A stretch of DNA of 64,000 nucleotides from Clostridia bacterium (GTDB lineage: Bacteria; Bacillota; Clostridia; Christensenellales; UBA1242), in the NCBI GenBank assembly GCA_017399265.1, contig JAFQDL010000004.1, positions 1-64,000 on the forward strand, given 5' to 3'. A model generated the notes under the pieces. The model saw only the letters and a program-made list of their open reading frames with translations. It was not told where the DNA came from and searched no databases. This document shows positions 8,125 to 17,597 of this stretch, piece after piece; the first letter of the stretch is position 1, and every line of letters starts with the position of its first letter. Position numbers and translations under genes: made by a program.

Positions 8125-10317
8125 ATGGGTTATTATAAGTATACATTTTCTTGGCTTCCTGAAGATATAAATGAAAAATTTCCTAGGTCTGCAAAACAAA
8201 TATTAGATTTGGTTATTCAAATATATGAAGAAGATACTATGAGATTAAAAGCACTTGTTGAGAAATATAAAAATATTCCTTATCCGAATCAAATTTCCAA
8301 AATGGAGCAAGAAAAGATCCCTCCAGCGGAGTTTGAAAAAGAGTTGGAGAGGCGTTGCAGGGAGCATGGAGTAAGTTATAGGCAAGTGGATCCAAATTCT
8401 CAGCAATTTAAACCAGAGTATAGAGATTTTTATGGTGCTAATATTGGTAAAACACCAGATGAGATAATGACTGGTATGCAAGGTGAATTGGCGGCAAATA
8501 AAGGTGCTGAAAGGAATGCGTATGTAGAGCAGACTTTGGACTCATTAGTTACAATATTTTCTAGCGGAAAAGATGATAAAGTACCGCTAGAGTCGATGAT
8601 AGAGTTGTTTACACAAGGCGGAATGGTATATGATGCTCTTCCGCTAACCCTTATGGGACAATTGCTTAGTTGCGTGCCTGATACAAAAAAAGGATTATTA
8701 GGTGATTTTAAACTTCCACCAAAACAAGACTTAATGGAGTTTGGCCTTGATGGAAAACTTTTGCTATGTGTGTCAGATATGCTAAGAGGATTTACTTTAG
8801 AGCAATTAATGTCTAAAGAAATGGCTCCAGAGATTGCAAAGAAATTTGAACAAATTAAAGAAACTTATCAGGAAAATACTATAGAGACTGAAGCGTATAA
8901 AGCAGATGTAAAGGAAATGAGTGTAGCATCTAGGCTGATGGCTCATTCAGTGAATAGAGAAAAGAAACAATTAGATAAGAAAAATCTAATTGATCAGCAG
9001 ATGGCAACTATTAAAGATATGACTCCAGAAGAACTAATGGATATGTCATTTGATGAATTGTCAAAATTAGATCCTGTAGTTATGAAGGAATATGAAAAGA
9101 TGTTAAAGCTAGCATTCCCTGCCAAAGAAGTGATAGAGCATAGAGATAAATTAAAGGAAATTTCTAGTACCATAAAGGCTAATGCTAAAGCTCATGCAGA
9201 AGAAGTTGCTATAGAAAGAGAGAATATAGACAATTTGACTCCTGGTGAAATGCAATTAATGAAAGCTGATAAATTAAGTAACTTGACCCCTGAAGGGCTT
9301 GCTTATTTTGAAAAGAAAATGGAAGGCTTGGGGGTAAGAATTTGGAATCAATACAAGGCTGGTGTTGGTGCTCAAATGGCTAAACTTGTGGAATATAGAA
9401 AAGATGAGGCCTTAGCGATAAGAAGAAAGTCTAAAGAAGAGCTTGCAGCACTTACTCCACAGGAATTGGCTGCAATGTCTCCGGATATCAGAGAATATGT
9501 AACTGACCAAATAAATACTAGATTTGAATCTGATGTTGTAATTGCGCATAAAGATAAAATGGCAAAAGGTGATATTGCAAAAAAGAAAGCTCTGAAAATG
9601 GCTGGAAAAATTACTCCTTATGAATTAGAGCGTAAACATGAAGAGTTAGAAGCTCATAATGACGATATAAGGTCGAAGATTGCTGACGGCTTGAAAAAGG
9701 CTAGAGAGGGTGTGGAAAACTTTAGAAAAGACTTAATCAAATCTAAGTTTGGTATAGAATCCAAGGAAGACCTAAAAAATGCAAAAAAAGGTGTAAAACA
9801 AGCGCAAAAAGATTCTAAAAAACAATTAAAGTATGGTGACAAAGTTCGTAAACAAGAAGCAGAGGCTTGGCAAGGTTTGACTAAAGAACAACTTGACAAC
9901 AATTCTGCAGCTAGAAGATCTGCTATGTATTTGGATGATGAGATTGTTAGAGAGAGTGTTTCTGATGTAAATCAATTAAAGGAAAAGCAACTTACTCAAG
10001 AAGAATATATAATGAGAGTAGTTGCCGAATCTATTATAGAAACTGGTCAAGTTCCGGATAATTTAACTCCAGAAGATTATAAGACTCTGATTGTGGCTAC
10101 AAAAGAAGGAAATATATTGAAAGGTATATCTCGAGATGATAAATTGGCAATGGTTCAATCTCTTTTGGATAAAGATCCTTCTAGAGAATTCTCTGAAGAA
10201 GAGGCAGAGGCTGTGACAGAGATATTTACAGAGACGCCAGAAGAAAGAAAAATACATGATAGAGAAAATGAATTAGAAGAAGTCTTCAATCCTAGCGAAG
10301 AAGAACCAGAGATGTAA
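8125..10317 (+). CDS. Large helical protein with degenerate LTPEEL repeats
   Basis: A 730-residue, highly charged, soluble protein rich in Lys and Glu, with no signal peptide or membrane helix and probable long coiled coils (about 430-600). A short motif recurs: DMTPEELMDMS, NLTPGEMQLMK, NLTPEGLAYFE, ALTPQELAAMS, KITPYELERK and NLTPEDYKTL. Each is followed by a charged helix, suggesting an alpha-helical repeat scaffold. The N-terminus (YYKYTFSWLPEDINEKFP) is distinctive but matches nothing I know. It is the last gene of the operon and is followed by a terminator. A cytoplasmic scaffold or regulator working with the VirB6-like protein is plausible but unproven. Confidence 0.65.
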   Translation: MGYYKYTFSWLPEDINEKFPRSAKQILDLVIQIYEEDTMRLKALVEKYKNIPYPNQISKMEQEKIPPAEFEKELERRCREHGVSYRQVDPNSQQFKPEYRDFYGANIGKTPDEIMTGMQGELAANKGAERNAYVEQTLDSLVTIFSSGKDDKVPLESMIELFTQGGMVYDALPLTLMGQLLSCVPDTKKGLLGDFKLPPKQDLMEFGLDGKLLLCVSDMLRGFTLEQLMSKEMAPEIAKKFEQIKETYQENTIETEAYKADVKEMSVASRLMAHSVNREKKQLDKKNLIDQQMATIKDMTPEELMDMSFDELSKLDPVVMKEYEKMLKLAFPAKEVIEHRDKLKEISSTIKANAKAHAEEVAIERENIDNLTPGEMQLMKADKLSNLTPEGLAYFEKKMEGLGVRIWNQYKAGVGAQMAKLVEYRKDEALAIRRKSKEELAALTPQELAAMSPDIREYVTDQINTRFESDVVIAHKDKMAKGDIAKKKALKMAGKITPYELERKHEELEAHNDDIRSKIADGLKKAREGVENFRKDLIKSKFGIESKEDLKNAKKGVKQAQKDSKKQLKYGDKVRKQEAEAWQGLTKEQLDNNSAARRSAMYLDDEIVRESVSDVNQLKEKQLTQEEYIMRVVAESIIETGQVPDNLTPEDYKTLIVATKEGNILKGISRDDKLAMVQSLLDKDPSREFSEEEAEAVTEIFTETPEERKIHDRENELEEVFNPSEEEPEM

Positions 10318-10325
10318 AATAAAAA

Positions 10326-10357
10326 AGGCAAGCTGAAGTAAAAGTTTGTCTTTTTTA
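10326..10357 (+). terminator. Terminator of the VirB6-like operon
   Basis: A 9-bp stem (AGGCAAGCT at 10326-10334 with AGTTTGTCT at 10343-10351, including two G-U pairs) is followed by six Ts. Confidence 0.7.
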
Positions 10358-10460
10358 TTATATAGAACTTCTATTAATAAGAAATGTTTTGTAGGTGTTA
10401 TATAATTAAATGATAATTTTGAAATCAAAGACTGTTATAGTGATAAATTGCATAATTTGT

Positions 10461-10489
10461 TTGTGGAAATGCCGGATATTTGTTATACT
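10461..10489 (+). promoter_or_regulatory. Promoter of the plsX-rnc-smc-ftsY operon
   Basis: TTGTGG at 10461-10466 and TATACT at 10484-10489 are 17 bases apart, with an extended TG at 10481-10482. It lies about 85 bases before the plsX start. Confidence 0.5.
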
Positions 10490-10511
10490 ATTTTGTAGTA
10501 TGTGTAATTGT

Positions 10512-10534
10512 AACTTTAATCGAGGTCTAAAGTT
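10512..10534. promoter_or_regulatory. Inverted repeat downstream of the plsX promoter, possible operator
   Basis: Seven-base arms AACTTTA and TAAAGTT are separated by nine bases and lie just downstream of the likely transcription start. In Bacillus, plsX operons are repressed by FapR at a comparable position. This sequence does not closely match the FapR consensus as I remember it, so the regulator is unknown. Confidence 0.35.
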
Positions 10535-10573
10535 GCAAAATGTTAAATTTCTTTCGATATAAAGGGAGTTTTT

Positions 10574-11593
10574 ATGATAAAAGTAGTGGTAGATGTATTT
10601 GGAGGGGATCACTCTCCAGAAGAAATAATGAAAGGTTGTGCTTTAGCACTCGTTGATAATGAAGAGCTTAATTTAGCATTAGTTGGTAATAAAGAGAAAA
10701 TACAAGAGCAAATTAGTTTAAATAATATAGATAGTGCTAGGATTGAGATAATAGAGGCTAACGAGGTTATTTCTAATGATGAAGCTCCAACTGTAGCTAT
10801 AAGGACTAAAAAAGATAGTACTATTGTCAAAGGGTTTGAAGCTTTAAGACAAAGGGAAGATTTGGCGGGATTTGTTTCTGCTGGATCTACTGGTGCGGTA
10901 TTAACTGGAGCCTTTTTGAAGTTGGGAAGAGCTTCAGGAGTGTCTAGGCCTGCTCTTTGTCCATTACTTCCAACAGTTAATGGTGGCAAAGTTGGCATTG
11001 TCGATTGTGGTGCTAATGTGGATTGCAAGCCTGTGAATTTAGTGCATTTTGCATTAATGGGCGTCGCTTATTTAAAAGCAGTGCTTGGGGTGGAAAATCC
11101 TAGAGTTGCTTTACTTAGTGTAGGTGTAGAAGATCATAAGGGTAACGAACTAACAAAAGAGGTATTTGCTAAATTAAAGGAAATGTCAGAAATTAATTTT
11201 GTTGGCAATATAGAGGCTAGAGATTTGCTTTCTGGTGAGTTTGATTTGGTTGTATGTGATGGATTTGCTGGCAATGTGTTGCTTAAGTCTACAGAAGGTG
11301 CTGTAATGTCATTACTTTCTATAATGAAAGCTAGCATTAAGTCGCATTTTGCAAGCAAAATGGGGGCACTACTTATGAAGAAAACGTTCAAAGAATTAAA
11401 GGCGACTATGGATTTTAATTCACATGGTGGATCGGTGCTTCTTGGTTGCAAAAAGACAGTAGTTAAGTGTCATGGAGCAAGCAAGGCTTATAGTATTAAA
11501 TGTGGTATAGAACAGGTGGTTGCTGCGTACCGAGCTAATATTTGTGGAATAATTGAAGAAAGTGTAAAAGGCGTGGAAGTGCAAAGTGAATAA
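10574..11593 (+). CDS. plsX: Phosphate acyltransferase PlsX
   Basis: This enzyme converts acyl-ACP and phosphate to acyl-phosphate, the acyl donor for PlsY in phosphatidic acid synthesis, at the cytoplasmic membrane. The 339-residue length fits the family. The N-terminal VDVFGGDHSPEEIMKGC corresponds to the usual DAMGGDHAP motif. Also present are NDEAPTVAIRTKKDST, FVSAGSTGAVLTGAFLKLGR and VCDGFAGNVLLKS, all typical of PlsX. A GGGAG ribosome site precedes the ATG. In many Firmicutes plsX is followed by fabD, fabG and acpP before rnc; here it joins rnc directly with an 8-base overlap, so the acyl-carrier genes are elsewhere. Confidence 0.93.
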   Translation: MIKVVVDVFGGDHSPEEIMKGCALALVDNEELNLALVGNKEKIQEQISLNNIDSARIEIIEANEVISNDEAPTVAIRTKKDSTIVKGFEALRQREDLAGFVSAGSTGAVLTGAFLKLGRASGVSRPALCPLLPTVNGGKVGIVDCGANVDCKPVNLVHFALMGVAYLKAVLGVENPRVALLSVGVEDHKGNELTKEVFAKLKEMSEINFVGNIEARDLLSGEFDLVVCDGFAGNVLLKSTEGAVMSLLSIMKASIKSHFASKMGALLMKKTFKELKATMDFNSHGGSVLLGCKKTVVKCHGASKAYSIKCGIEQVVAAYRANICGIIEESVKGVEVQSE

Positions 11594-12266
11594 TTTGAAT
11601 ATACAAGTAATAGAGAGTATTATAGGATATTCTTTCAAAGATAAAAATTTGCTAGTACAGGCATTTACACATTCCTCATATGCAAATGAAAATAATGTAA
11701 CTGATTATGAAAGATTGGAGTTTTTGGGTGATAGTTTACTTGGTTGTATTGCAGCAGAATATTTGTATGGGCATTATATAAGTGATGAAGGCGAATTGAC
11801 AAAAATCAAATCTAGACTTGTTAGTGCAAAGAGTTTATATAAAGTAATGAATGAGTTAAAACTTAGCAAATATATTCTTGTTGGGCAGAGTATAAATAGG
11901 AATAAAATTCCTTTAAATATAGTGGCTGATGTATTTGAAAGTATAGTTGCTGGTATTTATCTTGATAGTGATTATGGCTTTGCTAGCAATTTTGTAAATA
12001 AGTATTTGATCAAAAGTGTTGAAAATGTAAATCAAATACTAAACGAGTTAACTGATTATAAGACAAAGCTTCAAGAGGTTTTACAAGCTAGCGGTTTGAA
12101 AGCGGTGTATGTATCAAAAGAGGAAAATGTAGAACTAGGTGGAAAATTCCATATTGAGCTTTTGATAAATGACAAGGTCGTGGCTTCGGCAACTGCTAAT
12201 AGTAAGAAAGATGGAGAAAGGCTATGTGCCAAAATGTTTTTAGAAAATAGTGGAGGCTATTTATGA
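11586..12266 (+). CDS. rnc: Ribonuclease III
   Basis: Double-stranded RNA endonuclease that matures rRNA precursors and cuts structured mRNAs. The 226-residue protein carries the signature ERLEFLGDSLLGCIAAEYL (about 36-54) with the catalytic acidic residues, a second acidic site in VADVFESIVAGIYLD (about 112-126), and a C-terminal double-stranded RNA-binding domain (about 155-225). Translation starts at GTG 11586, overlapping the plsX stop by 8 bases, which implies translational coupling. The stop overlaps the smc start by 4 bases (ATGA). The rnc-smc-ftsY order is the classic Firmicutes arrangement. Confidence 0.95.
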   Translation: MNNLNIQVIESIIGYSFKDKNLLVQAFTHSSYANENNVTDYERLEFLGDSLLGCIAAEYLYGHYISDEGELTKIKSRLVSAKSLYKVMNELKLSKYILVGQSINRNKIPLNIVADVFESIVAGIYLDSDYGFASNFVNKYLIKSVENVNQILNELTDYKTKLQEVLQASGLKAVYVSKEENVELGGKFHIELLINDKVVASATANSKKDGERLCAKMFLENSGGYL

Positions 12267-15200
12267 ACTTTAAACAGATAGAAATGGTGGGTTTCAAATC
12301 CTTTGCAGACCCAATTAAATTAGTTTTACAACCCGGTATCAATGCGATAGTAGGTCCTAATGGCTGTGGTAAGAGTAATGTAGCTGATGCTATTAAATGG
12401 GTATTAGGGGAACAGAGTAGTAAAAACTTGCGTGGAGATAGCATGCAAGACGTTATATTCAAAGGAACAGAAAAAAGAAAAGGTACTGCTTATTGTGAAG
12501 TATCACTTTGTTTTGATAACACTAATAAATTATTTAATACTCCTTTTGAGGAGTTTACTATCACTAGAAAATTATATAAAAATGGTGATAGTGAGTATAT
12601 GCTTAATAACACACCATGTAGGTTAAAACAAATTGTAGAGATTTTGCATAATACAGGTGTTGGTAAAGGCGGATATTCAATTATTAGTCAAGGTATGGTT
12701 AGTAAAATTTTGCAAAGCAAACCAGAAGAAAGACGTGTTATATTTGAAGAAGCTGCAGGTATTGCTGCATACAAGGCGAAGAAAGTTGATGCAGAAAGAA
12801 GATTGGAAAGAACCCAAGCAAATCTTGATAACATTCAAAATATACTAACAGAAATAGATAGACAATTAACACCTTTAAAGAAGCAGTCTGAAACTGCAAA
12901 GATATATTTAAAATTAAAGGAAGAGTTGAAAATATTAGAGGTAAATGCTTATATTTATCAATATGACTATGCTAGTGAAAACAAAGAGATTATTCAAGCA
13001 AAGATAGATGCAATATTAAAAGAGTTAAATATAAGACAAAAGACATTAGATGAAATTGTTGAAAAATATAATAACGATTTTGATAAATTAAATAATCTAG
13101 ATACTGATGTAAAAGCAGTGCATGATAAGATTTTGGATTTAACTGTACAACTTGAGAAACAATTTGGTCAAAGTTCTTTAGTAAGGGAAAAAATTAAGAA
13201 TTTGGTTTCTGAAGTAGCAAGAGTAGAAGAAATAATAAAAGCAAACGAAGAAAAAATCTCTGAAACTAATAAAGTTATTTACAATTGCAAAAACAACAAA
13301 ATTGCCAAAGAAAATAGTTTGTTTGTAGAAAGAAATCAATTAGATGAATATGAACACGCTTATTCAGAGGTTGTAAATGAATTGCAAATAGGTGAAGAAG
13401 AAGCATATGATATGCAAAAAAGCTTATTTGATTCCCTTGATAAACTATCCGATGTTAAAGCAAAAGTAAGTGCATTGAATGTAGAAAAGCAAAATTATTC
13501 GAGTACATTAGATTTGGCATTAGCTGATAAAAATGAATATAATAAACGTCTTTTTGAGATAAAAGATTTAGAAGAAAAAAGTTTAGAGAAATTGCAAAAT
13601 TTGTCTAAATCTAAGAAAGAACTTGAACTACAAGTGTCTCATTTTGTACAACAGCAAAATAATTTGTTGGGTAATGTTAAAGTTTTAGAAAGTAGACTTT
13701 CTGAGTGCAATAATGATAAGATTAGTTTAAAGCAGCATTTAAATATCTATGAAAATATGCAAAAAGAATATGAGGGCTTTGCGGGAGCAGTCAAGAAATT
13801 GCTTAAAGATGCAGAATATAATATTGAGCTAAAAAAGAGAATTGTTGGCGTTGTTGCAAATCTTATAAAAGTTCCAGAAAAATATCAGACTGCGATAGAA
13901 ATGGCTCTGGGTAATGCTGTTCAAAATATTGTGACTCAATCTGATGAATATGCTAAATATTTGATAAATTATCTAAAACAAAGAGAGTATGGACGTATTA
14001 CATTCCTTCCATTAAATTCTGTTAAATCAAGAAGTTTTGATGCTAGATATAACAATTATTTAAACAACAATGGTGTTTATGGAATTGCGTCACAATTGAT
14101 TGAGTATGACAAAGAGATTACTCCAGTTATCTCCAGTTTATTAGGTACAACTGTAATTGTAAATAATGCTGATACTGCAGTTAATTTAGCAAAACTTAGT
14201 GGATATTCTTTCAGAATAGTGACTTTAGATGGAGATATAATATCTACACAAGGTAGTATTACTGGTGGTAGTAGAAAAGTACAAGGTACTAATATACTAA
14301 GTCGAGAAACAGAAATAGAAGATACGAAGAGAAGATTAGTTAAGTTAGAGTCAGAGTATCAAAGTCTTTCAACTCAACTTGCCGAAAAGCAATCGGAGTA
14401 TTTAAATATTACTAATAAAATAAAAGAATTGACAGATAGTGTTCACAATTTAGAAATTGATTTTGCAAAAGAAAATGAAGCTTATTCTAATTACAATAGT
14501 AAGAAAACTGGATTGCAGGACGAAATTAATAAGATTGATTCTAATATCGGCAAATGCAATCAAATGCTACAAAGCATCAATAATGAATTGCTTAAATTTC
14601 AAACAACAGAGGGTGAGATTAGCGAACAAAAGAATAATTTTGGTCAAAATCAAAACGATTTTGCAGTTCTTAAAGCAAAAAGAGATGAACTTCTTTCTAA
14701 TATAACTGAGAGTAAAATTGGCATAGGAAAGATAGAAAGTGAGATTTCCGCAATAAATAGTGAACTAGATAGATTAAACGTAGAAGTGGGACGACTTACT
14801 CATGAAAATGTTGAGTTGACAAAGCAATACAATCTTAATAAAGTTATGCTTTCTGAGTATGAGAAATCTTCTAATATATCTATTTTGGAGTCTCAGAACT
14901 CTGAGAAAGAAGCTGAAATCAATGCAGCAAAAGCAGAATTAAAGACATTGGAAGAAAGTAAAGCTAGTCTACAAGCTGATTTAAGATATTATGACGAAGA
15001 AAGACTAAGATTAATTGATGAAGTGAACAAACTTCAAGATAAAAAGTATCAACAAGACTTGAACTTAACTAAAGTTGATACAGATATTGAAGCTATGCAA
15101 GAAAGAGTATGGGAAGAATACGAGTTGACATATGCTAGTGCTTTACAATTTAAACAAGAAGTGTTTGATGTTAAGAATGGTTTACAAGAAATCAACAGAG

Positions 15201-15841
15201 TAAAAAGACAAATTCAAGGCCTTGGTAATATAAATATCAACGCTATTGAAGATTATAAATTACTTGAAGCTAGACATGGCAATATGTATGAGCAAGCTCA
15301 AGACTTGTTAAAAGCAGAAGCAGATATTAAAGAGATAATAAAATCATTATCTGATGAAATGACAGAGATATTTGTTACTGAGTTTAATAAAATTAATGAG
15401 AATTTTGGGGTAATATTTAAGGAATTGTTTGGTGGTGGTAGGGCATCATTGCAACTACTAGATGCTCCATCTGTGTTAGATGCAGGTGTGGAAATTATAG
15501 CGGTTCCACCAGAGAAAAAATTAAATAGTACAAAACTGTTATCAGGTGGTGAGCAGGCATTAGTTGCTATCGCAATATTGTTTGCAATATTAAAGTTAAA
15601 ACCTATGCCTTTCTGTCTGCTAGACGAAATAGAGGCTCCGCTAGATGAGGCAAATGTATATAGATTTGTACAGTATCTAAAGAAATATGCTGGAGAAACT
15701 CAATTTATTGTTATTACACATAAAAAGCCAACTATGGAATATGCAGATTGTTTATTTGGAATAACTATGGAAGAAAAAGGTGTTTCTAAAGTGGTATCTG
15801 TAAAACTAAGTGATGCTGTAAAGATGGCGGAGGTTAAATAA
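12263..15841 (+). CDS. smc: Chromosome segregation ATPase SMC
   Basis: Structural maintenance of chromosomes protein; it dimerises and, with ScpA and ScpB, compacts and segregates the nucleoid. The 1192-residue length is canonical. The N-terminal head has Walker A GPNGCGKSN (about 32-40). Two long coiled-coil arms (about 165-500 and 680-1020) flank the hinge (about 500-675, beginning near YEGFAGAVKKLL). The C-terminal head has the signature LLSGGEQALVAIAILFA and Walker B FCLLDEIEAPLDEANV. The ATG overlaps the rnc stop by 4 bases, and the TAA overlaps the ftsY ATG by one base. No anomaly was seen. Confidence 0.97.
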   Translation: MNFKQIEMVGFKSFADPIKLVLQPGINAIVGPNGCGKSNVADAIKWVLGEQSSKNLRGDSMQDVIFKGTEKRKGTAYCEVSLCFDNTNKLFNTPFEEFTITRKLYKNGDSEYMLNNTPCRLKQIVEILHNTGVGKGGYSIISQGMVSKILQSKPEERRVIFEEAAGIAAYKAKKVDAERRLERTQANLDNIQNILTEIDRQLTPLKKQSETAKIYLKLKEELKILEVNAYIYQYDYASENKEIIQAKIDAILKELNIRQKTLDEIVEKYNNDFDKLNNLDTDVKAVHDKILDLTVQLEKQFGQSSLVREKIKNLVSEVARVEEIIKANEEKISETNKVIYNCKNNKIAKENSLFVERNQLDEYEHAYSEVVNELQIGEEEAYDMQKSLFDSLDKLSDVKAKVSALNVEKQNYSSTLDLALADKNEYNKRLFEIKDLEEKSLEKLQNLSKSKKELELQVSHFVQQQNNLLGNVKVLESRLSECNNDKISLKQHLNIYENMQKEYEGFAGAVKKLLKDAEYNIELKKRIVGVVANLIKVPEKYQTAIEMALGNAVQNIVTQSDEYAKYLINYLKQREYGRITFLPLNSVKSRSFDARYNNYLNNNGVYGIASQLIEYDKEITPVISSLLGTTVIVNNADTAVNLAKLSGYSFRIVTLDGDIISTQGSITGGSRKVQGTNILSRETEIEDTKRRLVKLESEYQSLSTQLAEKQSEYLNITNKIKELTDSVHNLEIDFAKENEAYSNYNSKKTGLQDEINKIDSNIGKCNQMLQSINNELLKFQTTEGEISEQKNNFGQNQNDFAVLKAKRDELLSNITESKIGIGKIESEISAINSELDRLNVEVGRLTHENVELTKQYNLNKVMLSEYEKSSNISILESQNSEKEAEINAAKAELKTLEESKASLQADLRYYDEERLRLIDEVNKLQDKKYQQDLNLTKVDTDIEAMQERVWEEYELTYASALQFKQEVFDVKNGLQEINRVKRQIQGLGNININAIEDYKLLEARHGNMYEQAQDLLKAEADIKEIIKSLSDEMTEIFVTEFNKINENFGVIFKELFGGGRASLQLLDAPSVLDAGVEIIAVPPEKKLNSTKLLSGGEQALVAIAILFAILKLKPMPFCLLDEIEAPLDEANVYRFVQYLKKYAGETQFIVITHKKPTMEYADCLFGITMEEKGVSKVVSVKLSDAVKMAEVK

Positions 15842-16728
15842 TGGGTATTTTTGGAAAAATATTTAATGGACTAAAAAAGACGAAAGATGCACTTGTTAGC
15901 AAAATTAATTCAATTTTTCATGGCGAATTAGATGATGAATTTTTTGAAGATTTGGAATATACATTAATATCTTCGGATATTAGCGTGACAGCTACTGAGG
16001 ATATAATAGACAATGTCAAAACATCTTGCAAAAAACAAAAAATCAAGACTATGGAAGAATTTAAAGAAGTGTTGAGAGATGCTATGATGGAAATTCTTGC
16101 TAATGACGAGGAAGAGGAAGATTACCCTGTGGCCATTACAATTGTAGGTGTTAATGGCGTTGGTAAAACAACAGCAATTGGAAAATTGGCTCATAGTTTT
16201 AAACAGGATAGAAAAAGTGTGTTAATGGTAGCAGGAGATACGTTTAGAGCCGCTGCAGCAGATCAATTAACAGAATGGTCAAAAAGGGCAAATGTCAGAA
16301 TTGTTAAGTACACTGAAGGGGCAGATCCTGGAGCTGTAGTATTTGATGGTCTTGAAAGTGCAAAAGCAAAAAAAGACGATGTAGTACTTATTGATACTGC
16401 TGGTCGTCTTCAAAATAAGTCAAACCTTATGGAAGAGTTAAGAAAAATCAATAAGGTAATTGATAAGGCTTGGGAAGGTGAAAGAAAAAACTATATTGTG
16501 CTTGATGCAACAACTGGTCAAAATGCACTATCTCAAGTAGAAATATTTAATGAAATAATACCTTTAGATGGAATTATTTTAACAAAACTTGACGGAACTG
16601 CTAAAGGAGGGGTTGTTTTTACTATTGCAAAAGAGTATAATATCCCTGTCAAGTATATAGGAGTTGGTGAAGGAATCGATGATTTGCAAAAATTTGATGT
16701 AAAGGCGTTTGTCGATTCTATAATTTAG
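15841..16728 (+). CDS. ftsY: Signal recognition particle receptor FtsY
   Basis: SRP-family GTPase that receives ribosome-SRP complexes at the membrane and hands nascent chains to SecYEG. At 295 residues it is the short Gram-positive form, lacking the long acidic A domain of enterobacteria. Visible motifs are G1 GVNGVGKTTAIGKLA, DTFRAAAADQL, G3 DTAGRLQNKSNLMEEL, G4 TKLDGTAKGG and the closing GVGEGIDDLQKFD. The N domain occupies about residues 1-90. Its ATG overlaps the smc stop by one base. The next gene, secG, is also part of the export machinery. Confidence 0.96.
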   Translation: MGIFGKIFNGLKKTKDALVSKINSIFHGELDDEFFEDLEYTLISSDISVTATEDIIDNVKTSCKKQKIKTMEEFKEVLRDAMMEILANDEEEEDYPVAITIVGVNGVGKTTAIGKLAHSFKQDRKSVLMVAGDTFRAAAADQLTEWSKRANVRIVKYTEGADPGAVVFDGLESAKAKKDDVVLIDTAGRLQNKSNLMEELRKINKVIDKAWEGERKNYIVLDATTGQNALSQVEIFNEIIPLDGIILTKLDGTAKGGVVFTIAKEYNIPVKYIGVGEGIDDLQKFDVKAFVDSII

Positions 16729-16821
16729 TCAAAAATTAAAAATTTGCAAAAAAGTTACAATATTTACTATATATTTTTGATTAACTTTGATATAATTAGT
16801 TTAGTATTAAAAGGAGAAGAA

Positions 16822-17136
16822 ATGTTTACAAATTTATTAAATGCTAAAAGTATTCCAGTATGGATAGATAATTCATTCCCAGTAATACAAAATGTTTTAC
16901 TTTGTGTAATAGCACTTTGTTCATTATTGGTTATTATTGCTGTACTTAGATGTCAATCCAATCCAGATGGTGGTACAAATGCCATTACTGGTATAAGTGA
17001 TTCTTATTACATGCATAATAAAGGTAATACAAAAGAAGGAAGATTACAAAAATTGATTATCATTTCTGTATCATTAATCTTTGTATTAACAATCATTTAT
17101 TTTGTATTAGAATTGATCATGAATTCTTTTGTGTAA
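16822..17136 (+). CDS. secG: Preprotein translocase subunit SecG
   Basis: Small accessory subunit of the SecYEG channel. From ATG 16822 the product is 104 residues with two membrane helices (about 24-44 and 77-99) joined by a loop containing the GG-x-N-A-I-T-G pattern typical of SecG. An upstream in-frame TTG at 16744 lacks a ribosome site, whereas AAAGGAGAAGAA directly precedes 16822, so the shorter start is preferred. An AT-rich promoter region with TATAAT at 16791-16796 lies upstream. SecG is weakly conserved; the identification rests on size, two helices and the loop motif. Confidence 0.8.
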   Translation: MFTNLLNAKSIPVWIDNSFPVIQNVLLCVIALCSLLVIIAVLRCQSNPDGGTNAITGISDSYYMHNKGNTKEGRLQKLIIISVSLIFVLTIIYFVLELIMNSFV

Positions 17137-17147
17137 AAGGTTAGGTT

Positions 17148-17570
17148 ATGAATAACGATTATTACAAAATAATGGCACTAGATTATGGTGATGTTAGGAT
17201 AGGGATTGCACTAAGTGATTTGACACGAACTATTGCAAGTGGCTATGAAAACTATACTAGAAAAGATTTAGATTCTGATATAGCTCATATTAAAGAAATT
17301 GCAGTAAATAATGGTGTAAAAAAAATACTTATTGGGCTTCCTATGAATATGGACGGAACAGAGAGTAATCAAACTATCAAAACAAAAGAATTTGCCAATT
17401 TATTAGCAGAAAAGACAGGGTATGAAACGATATTCTTGGATGAAAGGTTAACGTCAAAAATAGCAGAAAGAATGCTGATAGATGCTGATGTGTCAAGAAA
17501 CAAAAGAAAAAATGTATTAGATAAATTATCTGCTACAATAATTTTACAAGATTATTTAAATCAGCTATAA
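17148..17570 (+). CDS. ruvX: RuvX/YqgF-family RNase H-fold nuclease
   Basis: A 140-residue member of the YqgF family (putative Holliday-junction resolvase, also implicated in 16S rRNA 5' maturation). The N-terminal strand MALDYGDVRIGIALSD carries the first catalytic Asp. GLPMNMDGTES is the conserved glycine-rich turn, and LDERLTSKIAERM contains the second acidic site. It lies 11 bases after secG. In Firmicutes ruvX usually sits between ireB and a DUF1292 gene; here the DUF1292 gene follows but ireB is absent. Confidence 0.92.
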   Translation: MNNDYYKIMALDYGDVRIGIALSDLTRTIASGYENYTRKDLDSDIAHIKEIAVNNGVKKILIGLPMNMDGTESNQTIKTKEFANLLAEKTGYETIFLDERLTSKIAERMLIDADVSRNKRKNVLDKLSATIILQDYLNQL

Positions 17571-17585
17571 TTGGAGGAGAAGGAA

Positions 17586-17597
17586 ATGTCTGATTAA
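17586..17597 (+). other. Three-codon minimal ORF behind a strong ribosome site
   Basis: Between ruvX and the DUF1292 gene a near-perfect Shine-Dalgarno stretch (GGAGGAGAAGGA) is followed by ATG TCT GAT TAA. A second ribosome site then precedes the real downstream start at 17636. It may be a decayed start of the downstream gene or a tiny leader that feeds ribosomes to it. Only the sequence arrangement is observed. Confidence 0.3.

Noticed and set aside
4410..10317. Complete conjugative element
   Set aside because: Only a VirB6/TrbL-like protein is recognisable; relaxase, coupling ATPase, VirB4, integrase and attachment repeats are not seen in the window.
10609..11451. Long antisense reading frames opposite plsX
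   Set aside because: They are shadows of codon bias in a certain gene; no ribosome sites and no recognisable protein features.
16744..16821. Longer SecG starting at TTG 16744
   Set aside because: There is no ribosome site, the extra residues are unlike SecG, and the stretch overlaps the likely promoter; ATG 16822 has AAAGGAG.
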